Of a stretch of 64,000 bases of DNA, positions 25,768 through 33,819 are shown piece by piece (positions within the stretch are counted from its first letter, which is position 1; every line of letters starts with the position of its first letter). The position numbers were made by a program, and so were the translations under genes. The stretch covers positions 1 through 64,000 of the forward strand of contig CAKOND010000001.1 in NCBI GenBank assembly GCA_934096945.1. The letters are read 5' to 3'. The stretch is from an uncultured Bacilli bacterium (GTDB lineage: Bacteria > Bacillota_I > Bacilli_A > RF39 > UBA660). A model generated the notes under the pieces. The model saw only the letters and a list, made by a program, of their open reading frames with translations. It did not search any database and had not been told where the DNA came from.

Positions 25768-27012
25768 TTAGTTATTTTCTTTTAATATTTCTAATGCTTT
25801 ATGCATCTTCATATCATATTCAATAACATCCATTGAACCGTAAGCTTTTAAAAGTTCAGCTTTATCTACACCATAAGATGCAGCAATTTCATTAGCTCTA
25901 GCTTCAACTTCTTCTTTAGTGAATTTTAAATCTTCTTTTTCTGCAATAGCTTCTAACATGAAACGATATTTAACACGTTTTTCAGCTTCTGGTTCCATTT
26001 GTTTATGTAAATCTTCTTCTTTAGTACCAGTTATTTTCATAAATTCATTGAAATCCATACCTTGCATTTTTAATTGTTCAGCATATTGATTAATCATTCT
26101 ATGAACTTCTTCATCTACGATTTCAGGATTAATTTCTACTTTCATATTTTTAGCTGCAGCTTCTAAAACTTTATCCATGAATTCATCTTCTAAATGATGT
26201 TCTTTTTCATGAACTAATTCTTCTTTAACTTTAGCTTTTAAACCAGCTTCATCTTTAACATCTTCATATCCTAGATCTTCAAAGAAATCCTTATTAATTT
26301 CAGGTAAAACTCTTGTTTTAACTTCATTTACTGTAACAGTAAATGTAACATCTTTTCCTTTTAAGTCTTCAACATAGTTTTCTGGGAACTTAAGGTTTAA
26401 TTCTTTAGTTTCTCCAGCCTTCATTCCTACTACGCCTTCTTCAAAACCAGGAATAAATGAATGACTTCCTATTTCTAGAGGATAATTTTCTCCTTTAGCA
26501 CCTTCAACTTCTTTACCATCAACTACACCAGTAAAGCTAATAACAGCAGTATCACCTTCTACAACAGTGCCATCTTCTTTAACAACAACATCAGCCATAT
26601 GACTTCTCATATGTTCAATTTCATGTTCAACTTCTTCATCAGTTACTTTAGCTTCTTCTTTTTTAACTTTTAAGTTTTTGTAATCCCCTAGAGTAACTTC
26701 TGGTTTAGTAATAATTGTAAATTTAAAAATAACATTTGTATCACTAATTCCAGTAACATCAACTTGTGGTTCAATAACTGGTATTAATTTTTCAGCATCT
26801 AATGCTTTTTTATATGCAACACTTATACAAGCATCAATTGCATCAGCATATAATGACTCAATACCAAAATGTTTTAAATAAATTTCTTTACTTGCCATTC
26901 CTTTTCTAAAACCATCAATTTTAACTTCTTTGTTTTTCTTTTTAAATACAGCATCTAAAGCAGATACCCATTCATTTTCAAGTTTAATTTCAACTTCATG
27001 TACGTTTTTCAT
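25768..27012 (-). CDS. tig: Trigger factor (ribosome-associated chaperone/peptidyl-prolyl isomerase)
   Basis: 414 residues. The ribosome-binding domain has the signature GFRKGMASKEIYLKHFG near 35-50 (GFRxGxxP motif with M-A in place of the usual K-x-P). The FKBP-like PPIase domain is near 150-240 (EGDTAVISFTGVVDGKEVEGAKGENYPLEIGSHSFIPGFEEGVVGMKAGE). The helical chaperone C-terminus covers 250-414. It lies after greA with its own terminator. Ribosome binding usually depends on the F-R-K stretch, which is intact. Confidence 0.96.
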   Translation of the reverse strand: MKNVHEVEIKLENEWVSALDAVFKKKNKEVKIDGFRKGMASKEIYLKHFGIESLYADAIDACISVAYKKALDAEKLIPVIEPQVDVTGISDTNVIFKFTIITKPEVTLGDYKNLKVKKEEAKVTDEEVEHEIEHMRSHMADVVVKEDGTVVEGDTAVISFTGVVDGKEVEGAKGENYPLEIGSHSFIPGFEEGVVGMKAGETKELNLKFPENYVEDLKGKDVTFTVTVNEVKTRVLPEINKDFFEDLGYEDVKDEAGLKAKVKEELVHEKEHHLEDEFMDKVLEAAAKNMKVEINPEIVDEEVHRMINQYAEQLKMQGMDFNEFMKITGTKEEDLHKQMEPEAEKRVKYRFMLEAIAEKEDLKFTKEEVEARANEIAASYGVDKAELLKAYGSMDVIEYDMKMHKALEILKENN

Positions 27013-27071
27013 AAATACTTCCTTCCTTAACTACTCTATTATAATATAACTTCACTTATTTTACAAGAAAA

Positions 27072-27099
27072 TAAGCTTAATTCCTTAGAATTTAAGCTA
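27072..27099 (-). terminator. Terminator of the ireB-to-greA operon
   Basis: The minus strand has TAGCTTAAATTC pairing with GGAATTAAGCTTA, then TTTTC. The greA stop is in the 5' arm. Confidence 0.7.
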
Positions 27100-27559
27100 T
27101 TTTTACAATTTTTATTGTATATCCACCATTTGGACTAGCAACTTCAACTGCATCACCAATTTTATGTTTAAGAAGAGCTATACCTAGAGGTGATTCATTA
27201 GATATTTTATTATCAAATGGATCAGCTTCCATTGAACCTACTATCTTATATTCTTCTTCTTCGCCATCATCATAGCCTATTGTAACAGTTGAACCCAAAC
27301 TAACTTCATTTTTACCTTTATTATCAATAATTTCAGCATGTTCTAGTTTATATTCAAGTTCTTGAATTTTAGCTTCAATTATAGCTTGTTCATTTCTAGC
27401 TGCATCATAATCTGCATTTTCTGATAAGTCCCCTAGTGCTCTAGCTTCTTTTAATGCTTTAATTACTTCTGGACGACGAACATTTTTAAGTTCATTTAAT
27501 TCATTTTCAGCTTCTAAAAAGCCTTCAGCAGTCATAATAAATGTATTTTCTTTTTTCAT
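27092..27559 (-). CDS. greA: Transcription elongation factor GreA
   Basis: Rescues backtracked RNA polymerase by stimulating transcript cleavage. 155 residues: N-terminal coiled coil (1-75) with the loop motif ALGDLSENADYDAARNEQ (tip Asp/Glu that reach the active site) and C-terminal FKBP-like domain (GSTVTIGYDDGEEEEYKIVGSMEADP and ISNESPLGIALLKHKIGDAVEV). Last gene of the conserved ireB-ruvX-mltG-trmR-U32-U32-greA series. Confidence 0.97.
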   Translation of the reverse strand: MKKENTFIMTAEGFLEAENELNELKNVRRPEVIKALKEARALGDLSENADYDAARNEQAIIEAKIQELEYKLEHAEIIDNKGKNEVSLGSTVTIGYDDGEEEEYKIVGSMEADPFDNKISNESPLGIALLKHKIGDAVEVASPNGGYTIKIVKIA

Positions 27560-27604
27560 AAATTTAATCTCCTTTTTTATTTCAATTTACAGTTCATAAT
27601 CATA

Positions 27605-28792
27605 CTATAAATTATCCTGTTTGTCAATCATTTTTAATCTCATCATATCATTTTTATCTAAGTATTTATCTACCGGCAATTTAACAATACTTTTAGGATG
27701 ATTGCAAACATTTACTTTTTCATCATTATCATCATATATTGTATTAATAACATAACTAAATGTTTCATGATTTGGGCCAAAGAATTCTACTTCATAACCA
27801 TTTTCAAAATAATTTCTAACTTCTAAAGTAACTAGTTTACTATTCTTATCATAATCTAAAACTAGTCCTAGGAAATCTTGATTAGAAACTTCAGTTCTAC
27901 CATTCCAATATTGTTCATTTTCCCCAGGTAATTTATCAAAAAACTGCGGAGTAGACTCTCTATTTGCACATCTATTTAAAACTTTTAAATAGTAATTTTC
28001 TTTTTCCAAAGTAAGCGAGCCATTTAAAGCAGCATCAATCATTCTTCTATAGGCAAGAAGTACTGTTGAAACGTAATAAATTGAGCGCATTCTTCCTTCA
28101 ATTTTAAAGGAAGAAACCCCTAAATCAATTTGGCCTTTAATAAATGGTACCATATTTAAATCCTTTGGCATAATAGTTAAATTATTTGTATTTTTAGTTT
28201 CAAATTCCCAGCGACACACTTGAGCACATCCTCCACGATTTGAATCTCTATTTGTCATATAATTTGATAAAACACATTTGCCACTAAAAGAAGTACACAT
28301 AGCACCATGAATAAATGTTTCAATTTCAATACCAGTTTTAGAAATATTAATTAAATCTTCACAAGATGCTTCACGAGCTAAAACTATGCGTGTAACTCCA
28401 AGTTTTTGCCAAAATCTCACAGTCCTACTATTTAAAGTACTAGCTTGTGTAGATAAACATACACTTAAATCCAAATTAAGCTCTTGACAAGCCTTAATAA
28501 CAGTAATATCACTAGCAATAATGCCATCAATATGAATGTTGTCTAAATATTTCAAGTAATCTTCTAAGCCATTTAAATCATCATCATGAAATACAATATT
28601 AACAGTAACATATATTTTCTTATTTAAACTATGGGCATACTCTGCAGCTTCTTTTAACTCTTCTAAGCTAAAGTTTTTAGCATTAGCCCTCAAACTAAAA
28701 TTTTGGCCACCACAATAAATAGCATCTGCACCATAAAGATAAGCAAACTTCATTTTTTCAAAATCCCCAGCGGGTGCGAGTAACTCAGGCAT
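27605..28792 (-). CDS. trhP2: U32-family tRNA hydroxylation protein (TrhP2/YrrO type)
   Basis: 395 residues. Begins MPELLAPAGDFEKMKFAYLYGADAIYCGG, the U32 signature with the PxLLAPAG start. The metal-site cysteine cluster follows in the middle (HGAMCTSFSGKCVLSNYM, then GGCAQVCRW; near 160-190) plus a later Cys (LNRCANRES). This is the layout of proteins that prepare prephenate-dependent ho5U34 in tRNA (TrhP/RlhA relatives), though U32 is listed as a peptidase family. It overlaps the smaller U32-like gene upstream by eight bases and follows trmR, which methylates the same ho5U. The position is as in Bacillus. Confidence 0.88.
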   Translation of the reverse strand: MPELLAPAGDFEKMKFAYLYGADAIYCGGQNFSLRANAKNFSLEELKEAAEYAHSLNKKIYVTVNIVFHDDDLNGLEDYLKYLDNIHIDGIIASDITVIKACQELNLDLSVCLSTQASTLNSRTVRFWQKLGVTRIVLAREASCEDLINISKTGIEIETFIHGAMCTSFSGKCVLSNYMTNRDSNRGGCAQVCRWEFETKNTNNLTIMPKDLNMVPFIKGQIDLGVSSFKIEGRMRSIYYVSTVLLAYRRMIDAALNGSLTLEKENYYLKVLNRCANRESTPQFFDKLPGENEQYWNGRTEVSNQDFLGLVLDYDKNSKLVTLEVRNYFENGYEVEFFGPNHETFSYVINTIYDDNDEKVNVCNHPKSIVKLPVDKYLDKNDMMRLKMIDKQDNL

Positions 28793-29546
28793 CTAAATCA
28801 CCTACTTTATATACAGTTTTTTTATCTAAAAATAAAGAACTTGTTTCAATATTACTTGTATCACCATGAAGAACTTTTATAATATTATCAATATCTAAAA
28901 GAATTGGATCATACCAAAAGTATAAAACATTATCTAAATCAAGTAATTCTAAAGCATTATAATATGGATAAGCGTAAACTTTAGTACCTTCCCCACTTTC
29001 AATAAATTTAAAATATTTATTATTAATGCTTGCATCTAATATATTATTTTCATCTATTTTATAATGTTTTTCATAATTAGTAACTAAATTTCTTCTTGAA
29101 TACATAAGTGCTTTAAGTCCAAAAGCAAAAACAACTACTTTTTTATTTGCATTTTTAACAACTAACTTAATTTCTTCCTTACTTAAATCGCTAGATACCA
29201 CTACACTATCTACATATTCTAGATAATAATTTAAAGATTTACTATTATTAGCTATATGATCAAGTAAAAGTATTTTAGTTATATTTAAATCCTTTATTAC
29301 ATCAAGAATACCTAAATCATCAAAAATAATCCCTTTTACATGACTATTTTTAAGCATTATCTCTAGTTTACCTAGATCACTATCAGTAAGTATTCTATTT
29401 ATTAAAGCAAAATCATCTATATCATTTATATCAAAATATTCTTCATAACCAGTGGAAAAAAATCTAAGAGGATAAACAAGCGTTACATCCTCTTTTTTTA
29501 ATTTACTTATATAATTTTTATTTGTAACCGTAACAAGTTTATTCAT
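28785..29546 (-). CDS. Divergent small U32-like protein (TrhP1/YrrN position)
   Basis: 253 residues. It occupies the place of yrrN (the first of two U32 genes) and overlaps both neighbours by eight bases. The sequence is far diverged: TIM-barrel-like beta-alpha units can be seen (VTLVYPLRFF, VKGIIFDDLGILDVI, ITKILLLDHIANNS, SVVVSSDLSKEEI, KVVVFAFGLKALMYSRRNLV). The YSRR step late in the barrel recalls U32 proteins, but the cysteine cluster is absent. It likely partners the larger U32 protein in tRNA U34 hydroxylation; that is inferred from gene order. Confidence 0.65.
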   Translation of the reverse strand: MNKLVTVTNKNYISKLKKEDVTLVYPLRFFSTGYEEYFDINDIDDFALINRILTDSDLGKLEIMLKNSHVKGIIFDDLGILDVIKDLNITKILLLDHIANNSKSLNYYLEYVDSVVVSSDLSKEEIKLVVKNANKKVVVFAFGLKALMYSRRNLVTNYEKHYKIDENNILDASINNKYFKFIESGEGTKVYAYPYYNALELLDLDNVLYFWYDPILLDIDNIIKVLHGDTSNIETSSLFLDKKTVYKVGDLDA

Positions 29547-30141
29547 GTTTCCAAGTACTTACTGAAAGTCCATCACCAATATCATAAAATTCAGTATCAA
29601 ACTCAGTATTTGTCTTTAAAAATTCAATATATTTTTCTATTTTTTCCACTAAACTTTTTAAGTTACCCTTATCTAACTTATTAGATTCACCAACATAGCC
29701 ATGAAACTTAATATTATCAGTTATAATAGCACCATTTGGATTCAAAAAATTCTTATATTTTTCAAAAAATTTTGTATATTGTCCTTTAGCTGCATCGATA
29801 AATATTAAGTCGTATCTTAAATCTTCAGACAAATTAAGCTCTAATGCATCTTGATATACAACATTAATTTTTTTATCCATGCCACACTTTTTAACATTTT
29901 TAAGACATTCCATATATCTAGTTTCATCTCTTTCAATAGTTGTAACAACAGTCTCTTGATTAGATGATGCCATAAGTATCGCAGAATATCCAATTGCACT
30001 ACCTATTTCCAAAACACTTTTAATATTATTATCTCTAATATATTTCATAATAAACGCTATTGATTTTTTTTCAATAATTGGTACATTATGCTCAAGCGCA
30101 TAATTTTCCATTTCTAATATTTGTTCTTTCACTTTTTTCAC
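29539..30141 (-). CDS. trmR: tRNA 5-hydroxyuridine methyltransferase TrmR (O-methyltransferase)
   Basis: SAM-dependent O-methyltransferase turning ho5U34 into mo5U34. 200 residues with the COMT-like pattern: MENYALEHNVPIIEKKSIAFI, motif I VLEIGSAIGYSAILMA (near 40-55), acidic loop TTIERDETRY, and metal/catalytic DLIFIDAAKGQYTKFFE plus GAIITDNI (near 110-145). Lies between mltG and the two U32 genes that make its ho5U substrate, exactly the Bacillus yrrL-yrrM-yrrN-yrrO order. Confidence 0.92.
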   Translation of the reverse strand: MKKVKEQILEMENYALEHNVPIIEKKSIAFIMKYIRDNNIKSVLEIGSAIGYSAILMASSNQETVVTTIERDETRYMECLKNVKKCGMDKKINVVYQDALELNLSEDLRYDLIFIDAAKGQYTKFFEKYKNFLNPNGAIITDNIKFHGYVGESNKLDKGNLKSLVEKIEKYIEFLKTNTEFDTEFYDIGDGLSVSTWKHE

Positions 30142-30143
30142 CT

Positions 30144-31196
30144 TTACTTTACATATTTTTTAACTAAAACATTAAATTCTTCATTTGTTTTAGCAAAATA
30201 TACTTTACCAGTATTAATATCAGCCACAAAATATAAGTAGTCAGTATCAGCTGGCTCTAATGCTGCATTTATGCTTCCAATAGACGGATTACAAATAGGT
30301 CCAACAGGAAGTCCAATAAATGTAGTAACCCTAGTATTATAAGGGTTTTTATCATTTAAGTCAAGTTTTGTTATAGCCTCAGTCATTTCTTTTTGAACTC
30401 CATAGTAACTTGTAACATCCATTCCAAGTGCCATATTAAGTCCTAATCTCTTATAAATAACTTGTGTAACCATTGCTCTATCACTATTTGTATTTGCTTC
30501 TTTTTCAGCAATACTTGCAATAGTTAATAGTTCATGAATATTATATTTACTATTTTCTATTTTACTTTTAATCGGTTCTAATCTTTCATTTGTTACATTA
30601 AGCACTTTTCTTATTACTTGTTCTATACTTGTTTCTTTATAGAAATTATATGTTTCAGGATATAAATAACCTTCTAAAGGAAAATATATATTCTCTTCAA
30701 GTATATCATCAGTTAAGAACCAATAATCTGCAATTAGTCCTTTTAAAAATGCTTTATCACTAAGTTTTTTTATAGCTTCATCATAATCAATATTTGTTTC
30801 ATTTGCTACCATCGTAACAAAATGTTTTAAAGTATCTCCTTCTTTAAAAGTAATTCTTACTTCATCCTTCTTTACATTAACTATATCTCCATTATTTAAG
30901 CTTGTTACAATATCTTTAACACTCATATCACGAGAAAATTCATAGTTACCTGCTTGTAAATTTTTTTTACCTGATAAAACTATATACACAAATGTTGCAT
31001 ATTTACTTTTAATAAGTTTTGCATCTTTTAAATTTTCAACAATTTTTTCTTTACCTTCTCCCTTTTTAACACTAAATTCAATAATATCACTATTTTTACT
31101 AACTGGACTAAGTAATATCATAAATATTATTATTCCTACTAAAACTATTCCTATAACTACACTTAGTATCACAACTAATTTCTTATTTTTTATCAT
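30144..31196 (-). CDS. mltG: Endolytic murein transglycosylase MltG
   Basis: Membrane-anchored enzyme that cuts nascent peptidoglycan strands and ends their extension. 350 residues: cytoplasmic start, one helix (LVVILSVVIGIVLVGIIIFMILL), a LysM-like domain (about 45-105) and the YceG/MltG catalytic domain with LLTIASIAEKEANTNSD (catalytic Glu near 228), VIYKRLGLNMALGMDVT and the P-YNTRVTTFIGLPVGPICNPSIGSINAALEP segment. Two bases from trmR. Its presence indicates a real peptidoglycan wall, against a mollicute-like wall-less cell. Confidence 0.95.
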   Translation of the reverse strand: MIKNKKLVVILSVVIGIVLVGIIIFMILLSPVSKNSDIIEFSVKKGEGKEKIVENLKDAKLIKSKYATFVYIVLSGKKNLQAGNYEFSRDMSVKDIVTSLNNGDIVNVKKDEVRITFKEGDTLKHFVTMVANETNIDYDEAIKKLSDKAFLKGLIADYWFLTDDILEENIYFPLEGYLYPETYNFYKETSIEQVIRKVLNVTNERLEPIKSKIENSKYNIHELLTIASIAEKEANTNSDRAMVTQVIYKRLGLNMALGMDVTSYYGVQKEMTEAITKLDLNDKNPYNTRVTTFIGLPVGPICNPSIGSINAALEPADTDYLYFVADINTGKVYFAKTNEEFNVLVKKYVK

Positions 31197-31463
31197 TTAA
31201 TCACTACTTTCCTTTTTATTTAATAAAACAACCATTTGTCTAAATATTTCATCCAAATTTTCAAGTATACTTACATTTTCAATTGGAATTATTTTTTGCA
31301 TACCTTTATCAATTTCATATTTTCCCACATAACAGATTGTATCACCAATATTATTTACTTCATCCTTTGTATAGATAAGATAGTCTCCATCATTCGTAGA
31401 CACTTTCATAATAATTTTATACGTATCTTTGTTTTTATTATCAATTATTAACTTATTTACCAT
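31197..31463 (-). CDS. DUF1292 protein (YrzB-like)
   Basis: 88-residue small acidic protein. The pattern Y-x-I-x-M-x-V-S-T-x-D-G-x-Y-L-I-Y-T-x-D near 15-40 and the E-N-L-D-E-I-F near 70 match DUF1292. It lies between ruvX and mltG, where yrzB sits in Bacillus, and overlaps the end of ruvX by 11 bases. No function is known. Confidence 0.85.
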   Translation of the reverse strand: MVNKLIIDNKNKDTYKIIMKVSTNDGDYLIYTKDEVNNIGDTICYVGKYEIDKGMQKIIPIENVSILENLDEIFRQMVVLLNKKESSD

Positions 31464-31875
31464 AATTTACCTTCTTTAAATAATCATTTAATATTAATGT
31501 TGCAGATATTATATCAGTTTTTCCTTGTTTATTTATCTCTTTTAATCCATTATTTTTCATAATATTAATAGCTTCCACTGTAGTAAGTCTTTCATCTTGT
31601 AATTCTACCCTTATATTTTCTTTTTCAAGCATTTTTTTAAAATTTATACTTCTCTGCGCAGCAAAGCCCATACTATTATCCATATTTTTAGGTAATCCTA
31701 AAACAACTACACCAACATCCTTAGAATTTATTATTAAAAGCACTTCTTTTAAAGCTGTATCATAATCTTCTCGAGCAAATTTTATAAGTTTAACTGGACT
31801 TACAATTGTATTAGTTTTATCAGTTATTGCCACTCCACAAGTTGTAGTCCCTAAATCCAATCCCAAATATCTCAT
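31453..31875 (-). CDS. ruvX: Putative Holliday junction resolvase/pre-16S rRNA nuclease (RuvX/YqgF)
   Basis: 140 residues with the RNase H-like YqgF fold: MRYLGLDLGTTTCGVAITD (catalytic Asp), VVLGLPKNMDNSMGFAAQ, VELQDERLTTVEA (Glu-Arg-Leu-Thr-Thr, near 96-106), and DIISATLIL near 125 in the place of the final DxxAA motif. Family members process the 5' end of 16S rRNA and were proposed as resolvases. Shares one base with the ireB stop codon. Confidence 0.93.
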   Translation of the reverse strand: MRYLGLDLGTTTCGVAITDKTNTIVSPVKLIKFAREDYDTALKEVLLIINSKDVGVVVLGLPKNMDNSMGFAAQRSINFKKMLEKENIRVELQDERLTTVEAINIMKNNGLKEINKQGKTDIISATLILNDYLKKVNYGK

Positions 31876-32120
31876 TATCTACCCAAATAAGCATTAATAA
31901 TTGCCATTAATACTTCACTTCTATCAAACTTAGATAACTTACTTCTTGAATGATTAAATGTTGTAATATATTTTAAATCACCCGTTACTAAATACCCAAC
32001 TAATTGATTGGTGGCATTATATCCTTTAAACTCTAAAGACTCAATTACTTCATTAATAGTCATAAGTATTAATTCTTGCCTTAATTCTTTGACATTAAAT
32101 ATTGTTGTATTATTATCCAT
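31875..32120 (-). CDS. ireB: IreB-family regulatory phosphoprotein (DUF965)
   Basis: 81 residues: TTIFNVKELRQELI, VIESLEFKGYNATNQLVGYLVTGDLKYITTFNHSRSKL and LMAIINAYLG, the complete IreB/YrzL signature. In enterococci it is a substrate of the Ser/Thr kinase IreK and affects cephalosporin resistance; its two Thr near the N-terminus (TTIF) match the phosphorylated site. First gene of the block. In Bacillus, alaS precedes it; here a 6S-like RNA and an ATPase gene do. GGGTGA before the ATG sets the start. Promoter-like TTGATA/TATATA about 45 bases upstream. Confidence 0.92.
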   Translation of the reverse strand: MDNNTTIFNVKELRQELILMTINEVIESLEFKGYNATNQLVGYLVTGDLKYITTFNHSRSKLSKFDRSEVLMAIINAYLGR

Positions 32121-32185
32121 AAATTCACCCACTTATATAATTAACTCAAATTAATTTTATCAAAATTTTAAAAAAAATGCAATAT

Positions 32186-32379
32186 AAAAAGGATGCTCGA
32201 AAGCATCCATGTAGAGGTTTTTAAAGTACTCAACAACAGTATTTATTGTTTATATTTTTTAAAAGAAAACTTTAATACTTAATATTGTAGGAACTATAAG
32301 ACTATAATTTATATTATAGAAAGGTTTGTAAAAGAGTTAATGATTAATAAACAAAATGTCTTTCCTAAAAAACCTCTAC
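32186..32379 (-). ncRNA. ssrS: 6S-like regulatory RNA
   Basis: A 194-nt transcript bounded by an extended -10 (TGTTAGTAT, 32393-32385) and a terminator with a UUCG loop (32208-32191 plus five T). The ends pair over about 13 bp (GTAGAGGTTTTT with AAAAACCTCTAC). Further in, TTGTTTAT (32354-32347) pairs with ATAAACAA (32253-32246), and the middle forms CTATAAT/ATTATAG. Between the outer and inner stems lies a large asymmetric bubble whose 3' side can form its own small hairpin. Long rod plus central bubble is the 6S RNA layout, which mimics an open promoter for sigma-70 holoenzyme. No ORF. I judged it from structure alone. Confidence 0.55.
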
Positions 32380-32394
32380 AACTAATACTAACAA

Positions 32395-33288
32395 TTAATT
32401 GTGATAGTTTTGTGAAGAAATTGTGAAATTTTGTTTTGGCTCAAATTTTGCTGAATTTTGTTTAAAAAAATCATAATATAATTTCATATTTTCAAGTTCC
32501 CAGAAGTTTTTAGACTTAACTGGACTACTATCCAAATCATAAATGGTAACACCAGTCATACCAAGTAAAAACGGTGAATGCGTAGCAATAATAAACTGAC
32601 AATTAAAGAATCTCGCAGACTCTTCTAAAAATTTAGTAAGTTTCAGTTGCATCGCTGCAGACATACTATTTTCAGGTTCATCAAGCAAATACAAACTATT
32701 TTCTTTTATTTCAGATACAAAATACATAAGGGCAGATTCTCCATTAGATTGTTCTTTTACATCTTTATCAAGTACTCTACTTCTAACATAATTTGATGCA
32801 CTTTTTCTTTTAGCATCAATTGAATTTTTCAAATTTTGATAGTCATTCATATCATCAATCGTTTTATCTTTATTATCAAAGTATTCCCTAAATAACTTTT
32901 CTCTTTGGCTAAAGCCTCGATTATTTATTCTTCTTACATTAGATATATAATCAAATACATCATCACTTCTAATTATTTTAACTTCTTCAAAATAATCCAT
33001 AGACATTTCATATTCACAATTTTTCAAATATTCTATTTGCATTTCTCCTTGTGCCCCAAAAGATCCATCGCAATTAAGTTTATTAGCAATTATATTTAAA
33101 ATTGTTGATTTTCCAGATCCATTACCGCCATAAAGAATAGTTACATCACTAAACTCGATATCTTTAAGTTCTTTTTTAGGAAATATTCTAAATGGATACT
33201 GATTATGAAAATATGTCCTTCTTTCACTACTTAAAATCATATTTTCTACATTTTCACTAACTAAACTAAAATTCTTTAAATAAACCAT
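32395..33288 (-). CDS. AAA/ABC-like ATPase (AAA_21/RecF-like)
   Basis: About 297 residues. Walker A is GGNGSGKSTILNIIANKL (near 56), an ABC-like signature region NGESALMYF near 190, Walker B YLLDEPENSM, and the final switch His in IIATHSPFLL. The arm between the Walker motifs is short (about 130 residues). This is the stand-alone SMC-like ATPase type common in defence and overcoming-DNA-damage contexts, but no nuclease partner is adjacent. It has its own promoter (33306-33334) just downstream of the tandem-unit RNA, and AGGTGG before the ATG. Confidence 0.75.
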   Translation of the reverse strand: MVYLKNFSLVSENVENMILSSERRTYFHNQYPFRIFPKKELKDIEFSDVTILYGGNGSGKSTILNIIANKLNCDGSFGAQGEMQIEYLKNCEYEMSMDYFEEVKIIRSDDVFDYISNVRRINNRGFSQREKLFREYFDNKDKTIDDMNDYQNLKNSIDAKRKSASNYVRSRVLDKDVKEQSNGESALMYFVSEIKENSLYLLDEPENSMSAAMQLKLTKFLEESARFFNCQFIIATHSPFLLGMTGVTIYDLDSSPVKSKNFWELENMKLYYDFFKQNSAKFEPKQNFTISSQNYHN

Positions 33289-33305
33289 TATAACCACCTA
33301 ATAAT

Positions 33306-33334
33306 ATAATATCATATTTATACATTTAAAGCAA
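33306..33334 (-). promoter_or_regulatory. Promoter of the ATPase gene
   Basis: TTGCTT (33334-33329), 17-base spacer, TATTAT (33311-33306) on the minus strand. Confidence 0.6.
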
Positions 33335-33360
33335 ACATTTATTTGTTAAAAATACAAAAT

Positions 33361-33388
33361 AAAAAGCTCAACATGTTTAGATTGAGCA
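33361..33388 (-). terminator. Terminator of the tandem-unit RNA
   Basis: GCTCAA, 10-base loop, TTGAGC, TTTTTATTTT on the minus strand. Confidence 0.85.
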
Positions 33389-33393
33389 AACAA

Positions 33394-33485
33394 CGGGATC
33401 ATTTATTACTCACACCACCCGCTAGTGAGAAACATTGCCGATCGGGATCATTTATTACTCGCACCACCCGGAAGCGAGAAACATT
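33394..33485. repeat. Two tandem 43-nt units, period 49
   Basis: Units 33394-33436 and 33443-33485 each start CGGGATCATTTATTACTC and end GAGAAACATT; they differ at four positions, two of which compensate in a stem. Confidence 0.9.
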
Positions 33486-33515
33486 TTCATGCTATACTCT
33501 TTCAAGCACATTTAA

Positions 33516-33544
33516 ATTGTACAATAATATAATACTTTTGTCAA
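33516..33544 (-). promoter_or_regulatory. Promoter of the tandem-unit RNA
   Basis: TTGACA (33544-33539), 17-base spacer, TACAAT (33521-33516). Confidence 0.85.
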
Positions 33545-33567
33545 GAACTTTCTGATTTAATTTATTG

Positions 33568-33819
33568 CTATTTAGTTTTTATTTCTACAATAGTTTCTCC
33601 CAAATTCCAATTATTTTTATAATATCTTATTACATCTTTATGCTTTCTTAAAACATTATGAACTTCTTCCGTAAGTATATTAGTACTTTTCCCATGAATA
33701 ATGATAATTGTATCATTATTCATAACCTTATTATCTCTAATAAATTCATTAACAAGTACTTCTACCATAGAAACAATTTCTCCATGTAAATCCAGTCTAG
33801 GAGTTTTGCTTGTTATCAT
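33568..33819 (-). CDS. Smr-domain protein
   Basis: 83 residues forming a stand-alone Smr domain: LDLHGEIVSMVEVLVNEFI, then IIIIHGKSTNILTEEV and NNWNLGETIVEI. These match the three Smr motifs (LDLHG, the HGxG-type loop here as HGKS, and the C-terminal NxGxTxV). Smr domains nick DNA or cut RNA near stalled ribosomes; usually they are the tail of MutS2, which is not encoded here. The ATG overlaps the end of the PfkB gene by 23 bases, so the two are coupled. Confidence 0.85.
   Translation of the reverse strand: MITSKTPRLDLHGEIVSMVEVLVNEFIRDNKVMNNDTIIIIHGKSTNILTEEVHNVLRKHKDVIRYYKNNWNLGETIVEIKTK

Larger units (their letters stand above)
33358..33511 (-). ncRNA. Unrecognised small RNA with two tandem pseudoknot-like units
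   Basis: Bounded by a strong promoter (33516-33544) and a terminator GCTCAA/TTGAGC plus five T (33387-33361). Inside are two copies of a 43-nt unit (33485-33443 and 33436-33394 on the minus strand), 49 bases apart, 39/43 identical. Each has a 5-bp hairpin, CTCGC/GCGAG in the first and CTCAC/GTGAG in the second: a compensatory pair change. The loop contains CGGG, which can pair with CCCG at the end of the unit, making an H-type pseudoknot. No ORF. Located just upstream of the ATPase gene but separately terminated. Confidence 0.7.

Noticed and set aside
33394..33485. CRISPR array
   Set aside because: Only two units, separated by a 6-base gap rather than spacers, with stem-compensating differences.
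33343..33555. 70-codon plus-strand frame over the tandem RNA units
   Set aside because: It runs antisense through the repeat units and the terminator, has no ribosome binding site, and its product is a translation of RNA structure.
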